Assembly (NCBI GenBank): GCA_021205375.1
Contig: JAJPXR010000092.1
Location: 1-13,804, forward strand
Reading direction: 5' to 3'
Length of the DNA: 13,804 nucleotides
Source of the DNA: Clostridiales bacterium
GTDB taxonomy: Bacteria; Bacillota; Clostridia; Oscillospirales; Oscillospiraceae
This document shows positions 1 through 6,029 of this stretch, piece after piece (positions within the stretch are counted from its first letter, which is position 1; every line of letters starts with the position of its first letter). Below the pieces are notes generated by a model. It had not been told where the DNA came from. It did no database searches and was given only the letters and a program-made list of their open reading frames with translations. Position numbers and translations under genes: made by a program.

Positions 1-19
1 CTCGGAAAATATCTCAGGC

Positions 20-46
20 ACCCTTTTGGCTCTGCAACATAGGATA
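20..46 (+). promoter_or_regulatory. Possible sporulation (sigma-K-like) promoter of the Cys/Gly-rich peptide gene
   Basis: The sequence CATAGGATA at 38-46 fits the minimal sigma-K -10 form CATANNNTA, and an AC dinucleotide lies at 20-21, 16 bases upstream, which is the known sigma-K -35/spacing pattern. No sigma-A promoter was seen in the 105 bases before the gene. A 6-bp hairpin (CCGGCT at 55-60, AGCCGG at 66-71) follows in the leader. The motif is short and could occur by chance, so this is a suggestion that fits the coat-like nature of the peptide. Confidence 0.3.
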
Positions 47-105
47 ACATGTGACCGGCTTCAACAGCCGGGCGCAAATTTCCTGAATCGGTGGAGGTAT
101 TTTTT

Positions 106-276
106 ATGGGATGCTGCAATAATGGCTGCGGCGGCGGGGGCTGCCTGTGGTTCATCATCCTCATCATCATCCTCTTCTGCTGCTGCGGCGGCGGCTGGGG
201 CGGCTGCGGCAATGGCTGCGGCTGTGGCTGTGGCAACGGTTGCGGCTGCGGCAACGACTGCGGCTGTGGTTGCTGA
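106..276 (+). CDS. Small Cys/Gly-rich peptide with one hydrophobic segment (56 aa)
   Basis: The start is ATG at 106, chosen because GGAGG at 93-97 lies 8 bases before it; a GTG at 91 in the same frame overlaps this ribosome binding site and is unlikely. The 56-residue product has 16 cysteines and 21 glycines. Residues 2-13 are Gly/Cys/Asn, residues 14-24 are a hydrophobic run rich in Ile and Leu, residues 25-27 are CCC, and the tail 28-56 is a Gly-Cys alternation broken by Asn. It resembles the small peptides annotated in clostridial genomes as 'chorion class high-cysteine' proteins, a name based only on composition, and more loosely the YjcZ-type spore peptides with a Gly-rich head and hydrophobic segment. 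I infer a membrane- or coat-associated, disulfide- or metal-rich peptide. Function is not known. Low complexity makes homology calls weak, but the ribosome binding site makes a real gene likely. Confidence 0.75.
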   Translation: MGCCNNGCGGGGCLWFIILIIILFCCCGGGWGGCGNGCGCGCGNGCGCGNDCGCGC

Positions 277-292
277 AGGATTCCTTTGAACG

Positions 293-314
293 GTCCCCGG
301 CAGGCGCTGGGGAC
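293..314 (+). other. Strong hairpin just after the Cys/Gly-rich peptide gene
   Basis: GTCCCCGGC at 293-301 pairs with GCTGGGGAC at 306-314 (nine pairs, one of them G-U) around a four-base AGGC loop, 16 bases after the stop codon. There is no T tract after it, so it is not a standard intrinsic terminator; it may protect the 3' end of the short mRNA. Confidence 0.5.
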
Positions 315-329
315 GTGATAAGCTGATAC

Positions 330-355
330 GAAAGAGGCGGGGCTTCGGCCCCGTC
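330..355 (-). terminator. Likely terminator of the minus-strand operon, between convergent genes
   Basis: CGGGGC (338-343) and GCCCCG (348-353) enclose a TTCG loop as read on the plus strand. Read on the minus strand, the stem is followed by TCTTTC, a short T-rich run, about 26 bases after the stop codon of the acetyltransferase gene. On the plus strand there is no T tract, so the main direction is probably minus. Confidence 0.45.
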
Positions 356-381
356 CTGCGCGTTTGGATGAAACGTCTTAC

Positions 382-984
382 TTACCCGTCCTGCCGGATG
401 CAAATCCGCACGTTGTCCCGAAAGCGCTCTTCCGGCAGCATATAGCGGTAGAGCGCCTGATAATCTGCCTTTGTCTGCTCTGCCGAAGGCGTGCCGCCCA
501 AGGTCAGAAGCACATACTCCACGCCGAAGAGCCACACTGTCACAGAGGACAGTGCCGCCCCATTCCGACGGTAAAAGGCCACCCGCCGTTCCCGTGTTTT
601 CCGGTCAGCGAGGTCTGCTGCGTCTTTGGGGTTTTCCGACTCAATGAGGAGATACTGTCCCTCCGGCAGCGTCTGGCGCAGGTGCCGCAGAATTTCCCCG
701 CCGCAGCCGGTCCCCCGGAATTGAGGCAACACCGCGAAATAGTCCAGCAGCAGCGCTGCGTTTCCGGGAGCCTGCGCCAGCACATAATAACCCGTCAACG
801 TCTCACCCCGGTATGCACCCCAAAGGGTGTTGACACCCCGGTCCTCCAGAGCCGCCAACAGTTCCCGGGGCTTCAGTTCCGAAGGGGGGAAGTCCCGCTC
901 CATCTGCTCGCAATAGAGGGCCGTCCACTCTGGTCGGGTCAGGCGGCGAAAGTGCCAGTTCACTGGTTCCGCTCCGCTGCTCAT
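382..984 (-). CDS. GNAT family N-acetyltransferase
   Basis: This is a 200-residue protein of the Gcn5-related acetyltransferase fold, which moves the acetyl group from acetyl-CoA to an amine. The acetyl-CoA binding motif A is visible at residues 85-99: a hydrophobic strand DYFAVLP followed by R90-x-x-G93-x-G95 (consensus Q/R-x-x-G-x-G/A) and the helix GEILRHL. The C-terminal part has the aromatic strand with YRRNG typical of the family's motif B. The ATG at 984 overlaps the stop of the upstream 99-residue gene by four bases (ATGA), so the two are probably translationally coupled. It is the last gene of the operon. The substrate cannot be told from the sequence; a small molecule is more likely than a ribosomal protein because it is not RimI-like. 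Confidence 0.85.
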   Translation of the reverse strand: MSSGAEPVNWHFRRLTRPEWTALYCEQMERDFPPSELKPRELLAALEDRGVNTLWGAYRGETLTGYYVLAQAPGNAALLLDYFAVLPQFRGTGCGGEILRHLRQTLPEGQYLLIESENPKDAADLADRKTRERRVAFYRRNGAALSSVTVWLFGVEYVLLTLGGTPSAEQTKADYQALYRYMLPEERFRDNVRICIRQDG

Positions 985-1280
985 CGCGCTGTGGCTTCCA
1001 GGGAGGCGATTTTCAGCCCCACGCCGTTCTGCTGGGCCAGCTCCTCCGTCTTGTCGATGAGTTTCCGACTGTTGCCGTTGATGAGGTCTGCCGCCAACCG
1101 GTCTTTTTGTTCCTGAGAGAGGGTGGAGAGTACCTTCTTCGCCATTCCGGCTGACATCCCGTTGGAGAGCAGCATCGCCACCGGATTCCCGCTCTGGCGC
1201 AACTGCTCCCCCATCTGTGGCAGCAAATTCAGCAGCGTCTCATAGTCCACTTCGCTGATTTCCAATTCCAGTTTTATCAT
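981..1280 (-). CDS. Unrecognised 99-residue alpha-helical protein
   Basis: I do not recognise this family. The start ATG at 1280 has AAGGA nine bases upstream. The N-terminus is a short acidic/hydrophobic strand (MIKLELEISEVDYE), followed by amphipathic helices; residues 40-60 contain an NGMSAGMAKKVL segment and the rest is rich in Leu, Lys, Asp and Gln. There is no signal peptide, membrane segment or Cys/His cluster, so it is probably a small cytoplasmic helical protein. It sits 22 bases after the prolyl-tRNA editing gene and overlaps the acetyltransferase start by four bases, so the three are cotranscribed. Its neighbours do not reveal a shared pathway. Confidence 0.75.
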   Translation of the reverse strand: MIKLELEISEVDYETLLNLLPQMGEQLRQSGNPVAMLLSNGMSAGMAKKVLSTLSQEQKDRLAADLINGNSRKLIDKTEELAQQNGVGLKIASLEATAR

Positions 1281-1302
1281 GGCAGTCTATCCTTTCCCGA
1301 TT

Positions 1303-1836
1303 TCACAAACTGACCTGGATCATCTCATGGTGGACGGCGGGCAGAAATTTCTCCACCACGTCCGCCGTTTTCAGTTTCAGGCTGGAGGTGTTGATGCAGG
1401 GGTGGCAGCCAAAGTACTCCTGCTCCAACACCGCCTGGTCCACCACAAGCTGCACCTGGTTTTCCTGGTCATATTGCAGGCCCATCACCGAGACACTGCC
1501 CGGCGTCACGTTCAACAGCCGCTCCATGTCCTCCGGCGTGCCAAAGGAGAGACGAGCTACCCCCAACTGATGGGACAGGTCCTTGGTCTTAAAGGGCTTG
1601 TCGCCGGGCATCAGCATCAGATAAAACTTGGTCTTTTGCCGGTTGCAGAGGAACAGATTTTTACAAATGAGCACCCCCAGCACCGCGTCGATGACGTTAC
1701 ACACCTCCATCGTGTCCGCCGGGGCGTGGTCAGTCCGCTGGTAGGCAATGCCCAACCGATCCAGCAGGTCGTAAGTCTCCCGTTCTTTCTCCAGCCGACC
1801 TGTGCAGTCGGTGGGCCGTCCGTTGTAAAGCTCCAT
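1303..1836 (-). CDS. Prolyl-tRNA editing protein, ProXp-ala/YbaK family
   Basis: A stand-alone YbaK/ProX-type deacylase that hydrolyses mischarged tRNA (in the ProXp-ala/PrdX branch, Ala-tRNA-Pro). The 177-residue length is usual for the stand-alone family. Visible family features are the N-terminal LGIAYQRTDHAPA (residues 28-40), the conserved lysine in ICKNLFL (K59), the TPGSVSVMGL loop at 111-120 and GCHPCINTSSL at 143-153. I chose the ATG at 1836 over a GTG at 1848: AGAGGTGG lies 8 bases before the ATG and the GTG falls inside that ribosome binding site. It is the first gene of a three-gene operon with its own promoter (1936-1964). The exact tRNA specificity is inferred from similarity and not certain. 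Confidence 0.85.
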   Translation of the reverse strand: MELYNGRPTDCTGRLEKERETYDLLDRLGIAYQRTDHAPADTMEVCNVIDAVLGVLICKNLFLCNRQKTKFYLMLMPGDKPFKTKDLSHQLGVARLSFGTPEDMERLLNVTPGSVSVMGLQYDQENQVQLVVDQAVLEQEYFGCHPCINTSSLKLKTADVVEKFLPAVHHEMIQVSL

Positions 1837-1911
1837 CGTATGTGCCACCTCTTAAAAAGCTCGTTTGCGTCGTATTACCGTCCTTGCATGGACTGAACCG
1901 CAGAGAATACC

Positions 1912-1921
1912 ACTGTACAGT
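1912..1921. promoter_or_regulatory. Perfect 10-bp palindrome in the leader of the ProXp operon
   Basis: ACTGTACAGT is perfectly self-complementary and lies about 15 bases after the -10 box of the minus-strand promoter, where a repressor could block transcription. On the minus strand GGACTG here can also pair with CAGTCC about 22 bases further on, giving a possible leader hairpin. Function is not established. Confidence 0.3.
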
Positions 1922-1935
1922 CCTCAACAGACATT

Positions 1936-1964
1936 ATTATATGCACATCCTGCGGCGTTGGCAA
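1936..1964 (-). promoter_or_regulatory. Sigma-A promoter of the ProXp/99-aa/GNAT operon
   Basis: Read on the minus strand, TTGCCA (1959-1964) and TATAAT (1936-1941) are separated by 17 bases. The -10 box is perfect and the -35 box differs from TTGACA at one base. The start of transcription would be near 1929, giving a leader of about 90 bases before the ATG at 1836. Confidence 0.8.
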
Positions 1965-2003
1965 GTCTATCGCTGTAAATTTCGTCTCGTAAGGGAATCA
2001 CAC

Positions 2004-2032
2004 TTGACGGAGGGGAACGGTTTGGCTATAAT
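2004..2032 (+). promoter_or_regulatory. Sigma-A promoter of the DivIVA-like gene
   Basis: TTGACG (2004-2009) and TATAAT (2027-2032) are separated by 17 bases, close to full consensus. It is back to back with the minus-strand promoter at 1936-1964; the two -35 boxes are about 40 bases apart. The leader to the ATG at 2084 would be about 45 bases. Confidence 0.85.
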
Positions 2033-2083
2033 GAAACCTGCTTGAACACCGTAATACAGAGAGACCCAACGGAGGGCAGTAAT

Positions 2084-2662
2084 ATGAACGATATTCAAAT
2101 CAGAAAGGTCGCCTTTGGGGGGTATCACCGAGGCGATGTGGAAAAAGTTCTCAGCCAGTGGAAAAACACCGCTGCGGAGCAAAAGGAGGCCCTCCGAGCG
2201 GCCCAGACGGAGCGAGACGCTCAGGCGGCAGAGAAAGACGCCCTGGGGCAGGAGCGCGCCGCCCTCCAGACGGAACTGGACGAGAAAACCCGGGAAAACG
2301 CCGCTCTCCAGGAAGAAAAGGCGGCACTCCAGGCGGCGTTGGACGGAAAGGCCCAGGAGAACAGCAATTTGACCCGTATGCTGGAGGATGTGCAGCAGTC
2401 CTGCGACGCTCTGGCGGAGGAACTGCGCACCCAGGAGGCGGCGCTGGAAGAGCAGCGCCAGCTCTTCGAGGAACTGCTTCAGGAACATAACAAGCTGGAG
2501 AGCAAGTTGGAGCGCTGCAACCAAGTTGGGCGGCTGGCCAAGGAGGGCGGCAACAAGGCGGCCCAGGCGTTGACCGGCGTGGCCGCGCAGCTCCGGGAGA
2601 TCCGCTCCCAGGTGCGGGAGGTAGACGCGGCGCTGGATCGGGATGGGCTTGTCGGCCAGTGA
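2084..2662 (+). CDS. DivIVA-domain coiled-coil protein
   Basis: A 192-residue cytoplasmic protein. Its first 25 residues (MNDIQIRKVAFGGYHRGDVEKVL) match the DivIVA N-terminal membrane-curvature-binding motif, in which F-x-x-x-x-R/G-Y-x-x-x-x-V precedes the coiled coil. Residues 25-150 are a long Glu/Gln/Ala/Leu-rich coiled coil with few prolines or glycines. The C-terminal 40 residues are less regular. The start is ATG at 2084, with GGAGG at 2071-2075 eight bases upstream; an in-frame ATG at 2042 has no ribosome binding site. DivIVA and its relatives mark poles and septa and recruit division, wall or sporulation proteins. The adjacent MreB gene agrees with a role in cell shape. The N-terminal motif is short and the coiled coil could attract spurious hits, so the subfamily is uncertain. 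Confidence 0.75.
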   Translation: MNDIQIRKVAFGGYHRGDVEKVLSQWKNTAAEQKEALRAAQTERDAQAAEKDALGQERAALQTELDEKTRENAALQEEKAALQAALDGKAQENSNLTRMLEDVQQSCDALAEELRTQEAALEEQRQLFEELLQEHNKLESKLERCNQVGRLAKEGGNKAAQALTGVAAQLREIRSQVREVDAALDRDGLVGQ

Positions 2663-2742
2663 GACGGCCGGCGCATTTCCGGGCAAAGCGGGGCCTGCTC
2701 CAGTGAACTGCCACAAAACGGAATGTATGGTAAGAACGTGCA

Positions 2743-2770
2743 AAATTTCCCGCCGTCTGTGGCGAAATTT
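2743..2770 (+). other. Inverted repeat upstream of the mreB promoter
   Basis: AAATTTC (2743-2749) and GAAATTT (2764-2770) form a 7-bp stem, extended by GCC/GGC after a two-base bulge. It ends about 25 bases before the mreB -35 box. There is no T tract, so it is not a terminator for the DivIVA-like gene; it may be a regulatory site or mRNA structure. Confidence 0.35.
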
Positions 2771-2794
2771 CTCAAAAAAGTTTGTCAAACCCCG

Positions 2795-2823
2795 TTGAAA
2801 ATCCAGAGGCGAGCCGCTATAAT
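2795..2823 (+). promoter_or_regulatory. Sigma-A promoter of mreB
   Basis: TTGAAA (2795-2800) and a perfect TATAAT (2818-2823) are separated by 17 bases. The leader to the ATG at 2947 is about 115 bases. No terminator is seen after the DivIVA-like gene, so mreB may also receive read-through from it. Confidence 0.8.
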
Positions 2824-2946
2824 AGGAACAGATGGTCATGGGGGCAGTCTGTGTCCCTTTTGTGATACGTCAACAAGGTTAAACAAGTGACCTTTTGGTA
2901 AGACTAAAATTAACTCGAAACTCAAAACTGTTCAGGAGTGTGGATA

Positions 2947-3975
2947 ATGAGCGTTGCAAAGGACATCGGTATCGACCTGGGTACTGCTTCCATTCTGGTC
3001 TACGTCAAGGGGAAGGGCGTCGTCCTCCAGGAGCCTTCCGTCGTAGCCATCGACAAAAACACCGGCAAGCTGCTGAAGGTCGGCAGCGAGGCCCAGAACA
3101 TGCTGGGCCGCACCCCCGGCAACATTGTTGCCATGCGTCCCCTGCGGGAGGGCGTTATCTCTGACTACGATATGACCGAGCGTATGCTGCGGGAGTTCAT
3201 CCGCAAGGTGGCTCCGGTCCACTTCTTCAAGCCCCGTGTGGTCATCTGCGTTCCCTCCGGCATCACCGAGGTGGAAGAGCGTGCAGTCATCGACGCGGGC
3301 ATCCAGGCCGGCGCCCGGAAGGTCTACCTCATCGAGGAGCCGGTGGCCGCCGCTATTGGCGCGGGCATCGACATCGCCAAGCCTGATGGCCATATGATCG
3401 TGGATATCGGCGGCGGCACCACCGATGTGGCGGTCATCTCTCTGTCCGGCGTGGTGGAGTCCGCCTCCATCAAGGTCGCTGGCGACGAGTTCAACGACGC
3501 AGTGGTCAAATACATCCGCCGCAAGCACAACGTCCTCATCGGCGAGCGCACGGCGGAAGAGCTGAAAATTTCCATCGGCTGCGTGTTCCCCAGAGAAGAG
3601 GAGCAGTCCGTGGAGATCAAGGGCCGCGACCTGATGACCGGCCTGCCCCGCACCTTCTCCGTCACCTCCTCCGAGATGATCGAAGCTTTCGAGGAACCCA
3701 CCCAGCGCATCCTGGAGTCCATCCACGGCGTTCTGGAGCGCACCCCGCCTGAGCTGGTGGCCGATATCTCCACCAACGGCATCGTCATGACCGGCGGCGG
3801 CTCCCTGGTCTGGGGCTTCGACAAGCTCATTGAGTCCCACACCGGCATCGAGACCCGCGTGGCGGACGACGCCATCTCCTGCGTGGCCTTCGGCACCGGC
3901 AAGAGCTTGGACGACTTGGCCTCCATGCAGGACGGCACCATGAACCTGTCCCGCCGGAAGCAGATGAATAGCTGA
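2947..3975 (+). CDS. mreB: Rod shape-determining actin homologue, MreB/Mbl family
   Basis: A 342-residue bacterial actin that polymerises on the inner face of the membrane and guides lateral wall synthesis. The nucleotide-binding motifs are intact: phosphate-1 DLGTAS (residues 10-15), phosphate-2 DIGGGTTD (153-160), the EPVAAAIGAG helix (131-140), and the adenosine motif with TGGG (282-285). The length is normal for MreB/Mbl. The start is ATG at 2947 with AGGAG at 2934-2938 eight bases upstream; a GTG at 2938 overlaps this site. MreB, Mbl and MreBH cannot be separated safely by eye. The usual mreC and mreD genes do not follow; a strong terminator does, so this is a single-gene unit, which points to an Mbl-like or orphan copy. 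The codon use is strongly C-ended, as in highly expressed genes. Confidence 0.95.
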   Translation: MSVAKDIGIDLGTASILVYVKGKGVVLQEPSVVAIDKNTGKLLKVGSEAQNMLGRTPGNIVAMRPLREGVISDYDMTERMLREFIRKVAPVHFFKPRVVICVPSGITEVEERAVIDAGIQAGARKVYLIEEPVAAAIGAGIDIAKPDGHMIVDIGGGTTDVAVISLSGVVESASIKVAGDEFNDAVVKYIRRKHNVLIGERTAEELKISIGCVFPREEEQSVEIKGRDLMTGLPRTFSVTSSEMIEAFEEPTQRILESIHGVLERTPPELVADISTNGIVMTGGGSLVWGFDKLIESHTGIETRVADDAISCVAFGTGKSLDDLASMQDGTMNLSRRKQMNS

Positions 3976-3992
3976 TTTTTGGAAAAAAGTTT

Positions 3993-4022
3993 CTCCCCCG
4001 CCTGATGGCGGGGGAGTTTTTT
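3993..4022 (+). terminator. Intrinsic terminator of mreB
   Basis: CTCCCCCGCC (3993-4002) and GGCGGGGGAG (4007-4016) form a perfect 10-bp stem with a TGAT loop, followed by six Ts (4017-4022). A run of six As precedes the stem, so it may also work on the minus strand. Confidence 0.95.
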
Positions 4023-4114
4023 CGACTTTTCGGTTATCCTTTCTCCAGCATAGTACCAGCTTTCCGCAGAGAACTATCGTTCGGGAACTGACCACCCCTC
4101 TTGCCCCCCTGTGA

Positions 4115-4242
4115 AGCGCTGGCCGAATGGCCAATTCCTCTTTAGCGCAAATGCAGGGAGCTATGGCCTTTAGGCCATGCGAGTCGCAAAGGGGAGGAGG
4201 GCCGCCGCCTTTAGGCGGTGGCGCAGGGAGGGGCAAAGCCCC
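4115..4242. repeat. Gene-free stretch with a cluster of four hairpins
   Basis: The region from the mreB terminator to 4305 holds no credible gene. It does contain consecutive hairpins: TGGCC/GGCCA at 4120-4133 (with GCGCT at 4116-4120 able to pair with AGCGC at 4144-4148), ATGGCC-TTTA-GGCCAT at 4163-4178, a 9-bp stem with TTTA loop at 4201-4222, and GGGGC-AAA-GCCCC at 4230-4242. Two stems share the TTTA loop, and GCAGGGAG occurs at both 4153-4160 and 4223-4230. This looks like an intergenic repeat element or decayed mobile sequence and is unlike the simple spacers elsewhere. I cannot name it. Confidence 0.5.
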
Positions 4243-4305
4243 GGAAGTGCCGCTTGACGGCGGAAGGGTTTCTGGCACACAACTGGGTAATAGGGATAAT
4301 CATAT

Positions 4306-4940
4306 TTATTCCCACCGAATCGGGTGCCGAAGCACCGTTTTCTGCTTTTCCGGGGCGGTTTTGCGGGGGTCGCTGAGGTAAATCTCGTGGTGGAGCCGCT
4401 GGTCGCTGATGTCCAGCGCATACCCCTGTTCCGCCATAAATTCGTGCATCCGCCGGACGGTGGCCGGTTCCTCGTCATAGGGGCCGATGTGCATACACTG
4501 GACGCACAGCCCCTCGTCAACGGTCAGGAACTCCACGGGGCGAAGTCGGTCTTTTTCTTCCGGGTGGCCTCGGCCACAGCCCAGTCAAAGTCCGCCTTGG
4601 TAACAAAGTCCGGCAGGCGAATAACGGAAAGGAACCGGAAGTCCTCTTTCCGGCTGTAGTCGATGCCCGCGTCCTGGCCTGGCTGCTGCCAGAAGCCCTC
4701 CAGCGGTGGCACCACGTAGTCAAAATAACCCTCGATGGCGTGGCTGCCCTTTTTGCTCATTTTAATGGTGTAGGCCACCCCGTAGAGCAGACCAATGGAG
4801 GCTTTGTAAGCGCCGTCCTCAGCGTTGGGGTCGCCGACGCCCCGGACAGCCAGGTAATTCATGGGCGGAACGGTGACGATACCCGGCGTTTTCTTTGGCA
4901 GATAAAACTCTTTGTACTCTTTTTTGTAATCAAAGGGCAT
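4306..4940 (-). pseudogene. GyrI-like small-molecule-binding domain protein, split by a one-base frameshift
   Basis: Two overlapping reading frames, 4524-4940 (138 residues) and 4306-4536 (76 codons), together make one GyrI-like/YdeI-type protein of about 211 residues, the usual family length. The first frame runs from MPFDYKKEYKEFYLPKK through VPPLEGFW and RLPDFVTKADFDWAV to KKKTDFA, then goes out of frame and stops. The second carries on with EFLTVDEGLCVQCMHIGPY, RLHHEIYLSD and RHPI. The break is at the four-base run of G at 4537-4540 (CCCC on the coding strand); one added base would restore Asp-Phe-Ala-Pro-Val-Glu-Phe. It starts 16 bases after gpsA with its own AGGAG. Family members bind small hydrophobic ligands. 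Either the gene is inactivated or this is a sequencing error in a homopolymer. No slippery heptamer for programmed shifting is seen. Confidence 0.85.
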
Positions 4941-4956
4941 AAGGCACTCCTCTCTG

Positions 4957-5958
4957 TCAGATCCAGGCGTCCTCCACCTCGTGGTTCTTCCGGCGGGTCA
5001 TCAGGGCGTTGAACACCTCCGGCACGGTCTTGCCCTCGTAGAGGACCTCGTAGGCCGCCTGGGTGATGGGCAACTCCACGCCGTACTTTTTCGCCAACTG
5101 CATCCCCGTCTCGGCGGCGTAGTAGCCTTCCACCACCGCGCCGATGCGCTTCACCGCTTCCTGGGGTTCCACCCCTTGGCCGATGAGGATGCCTGCCCGG
5201 TGGTTCCGGGAGTGGACGCTGGTGCAGGTCACGATCAGGTCGCCCACGCCGGTCAGCCCGGCAAAGGTCCGCTGGTGGCCGCCCATGGCGCTGCCCAGCC
5301 GGGCAATCTCCGTCAGGCCGCGGGTCATCAGCATGGCGCGGGTGTTGTCCCCGTAGCCCATGCCGTCCACCACCCCGGCGCACAGGGCGATGACGTTTTT
5401 CAGCGCCGCGCCAATTTCGCAGCCCACCACATCGGAGGAGGTGTACACCCGGAACCGGGGGGACATGAAGATGTCCTGCACCCGCTCCGCGGCCTCTTTG
5501 TTCTCGGAGGCGGCGACAATGGCGGTGGGGATGCCGCGCCCCACTTCCTCGGCGTGGGTGGGGCCGCACAGCACCACCACCGGGCAGCTCGCGTCTACCT
5601 CGGACTCGATGACCTGGCTCAGCCGCAGGGTGGTGCCTTTCTCGAAGCCTTTGCCCACGCTGACCACGATGGTGCCGGGGCGAATCAGCTTTGCGAGCTG
5701 CGCGGCGGTGCTGCGCACCGCGAAGGAGGGGGTAGCCAGAATGACCACTTCGCTGTCCGTCACACAGGATATATCCGCGGTCAGCTCCAGCTCGTCCGGA
5801 AGGGGGACCCCCTTGAGCATGGGGTTTTCGTGGGTGGCCTGGAGTACGTCGCTCTCCTCCTGGCAGTAGGACCAGAGTACGACCCGGTTGCCGTTTTCCA
5901 GCAGCAGCAGCGACAGGGCGGTGCCCCAGCCGCCGGAGCCTAAGACGGTGATTTTCAT
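4957..5958 (-). CDS. gpsA: NAD(P)H-dependent glycerol-3-phosphate dehydrogenase
   Basis: Reduces dihydroxyacetone phosphate to sn-glycerol-3-phosphate, the backbone precursor for phospholipids. The 333-residue length is typical. The Rossmann nucleotide-binding motif is GSGGWG (residues 7-12); further conserved parts are SVGKG with K103, GPTHAEEV (132-139), ALKN with the catalytic lysine K187, GVGDLIVTC from residue 237, and R251-N252 in the substrate site. The start ATG at 5958 has GGAGG six bases upstream; an in-frame ATG at 5991 has no such site and would add 11 unrelated residues. It follows plsY on the same strand, and the two steps are consecutive: GpsA makes the acceptor that PlsY acylates. 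Confidence 0.97.
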   Translation of the reverse strand: MKITVLGSGGWGTALSLLLLENGNRVVLWSYCQEESDVLQATHENPMLKGVPLPDELELTADISCVTDSEVVILATPSFAVRSTAAQLAKLIRPGTIVVSVGKGFEKGTTLRLSQVIESEVDASCPVVVLCGPTHAEEVGRGIPTAIVAASENKEAAERVQDIFMSPRFRVYTSSDVVGCEIGAALKNVIALCAGVVDGMGYGDNTRAMLMTRGLTEIARLGSAMGGHQRTFAGLTGVGDLIVTCTSVHSRNHRAGILIGQGVEPQEAVKRIGAVVEGYYAAETGMQLAKKYGVELPITQAAYEVLYEGKTVPEVFNALMTRRKNHEVEDAWI

Positions 5959-5974
5959 GTGGTTCCTCCATTCC

Positions 5975-5989
5975 GCCGCGTTGCGCGGC
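5975..5989 (-). other. Small hairpin between plsY and gpsA
   Basis: GCCGCG (5975-5980) and CGCGGC (5984-5989) form a 6-bp stem with a three-base loop, directly before the gpsA ribosome binding site on the minus strand. There is no T tract. It could affect gpsA translation or mRNA stability. Confidence 0.35.
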
Positions 5990-6029
5990 ATGGTAGTAGG
6001 TTCATCAGCAGCTCATTACTAATAGCTTC

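Noticed and set aside
26..289. 87-residue frame with poly-Ser and poly-Ala over the Cys-rich peptide gene
   Set aside because: It is the shifted reading of the same GC-rich repeat (GGC/TGC codons read as GCG/GCT or AGC), has no ribosome binding site and starts in the leader.
1837..1935. T-box riboswitch before the tRNA-editing gene
   Set aside because: The leader is only about 90 bases and lacks the GGTGG/ACCGCG T-box sequence and a terminator.
2932..4278. 448-residue minus-strand frame covering mreB
   Set aside because: It is a mirror of strongly C-ended codon use in mreB, runs through the terminator, and its composition (His, Asp, Gly, Val, Ala) is typical of antisense shadows.
4285..4300. 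Resemblance to an I-SceI homing endonuclease site (TAGGGATAA next to GGGTAAT)
   Set aside because: The two parts are in the wrong order and overlap; an AT-rich chance match.
4524..4545. Programmed -1 ribosomal frameshift in the GyrI-like gene
   Set aside because: A -1 shift would join the frames, but there is no X-XXY-YYZ slippery heptamer and no clear downstream pseudoknot; a deletion or sequencing error is simpler.
4981..5943. 320-residue plus-strand frame opposite gpsA
   Set aside because: It is antisense to a fully conserved enzyme and has the same His/Gly/Ala-rich shadow composition; no ribosome binding site.
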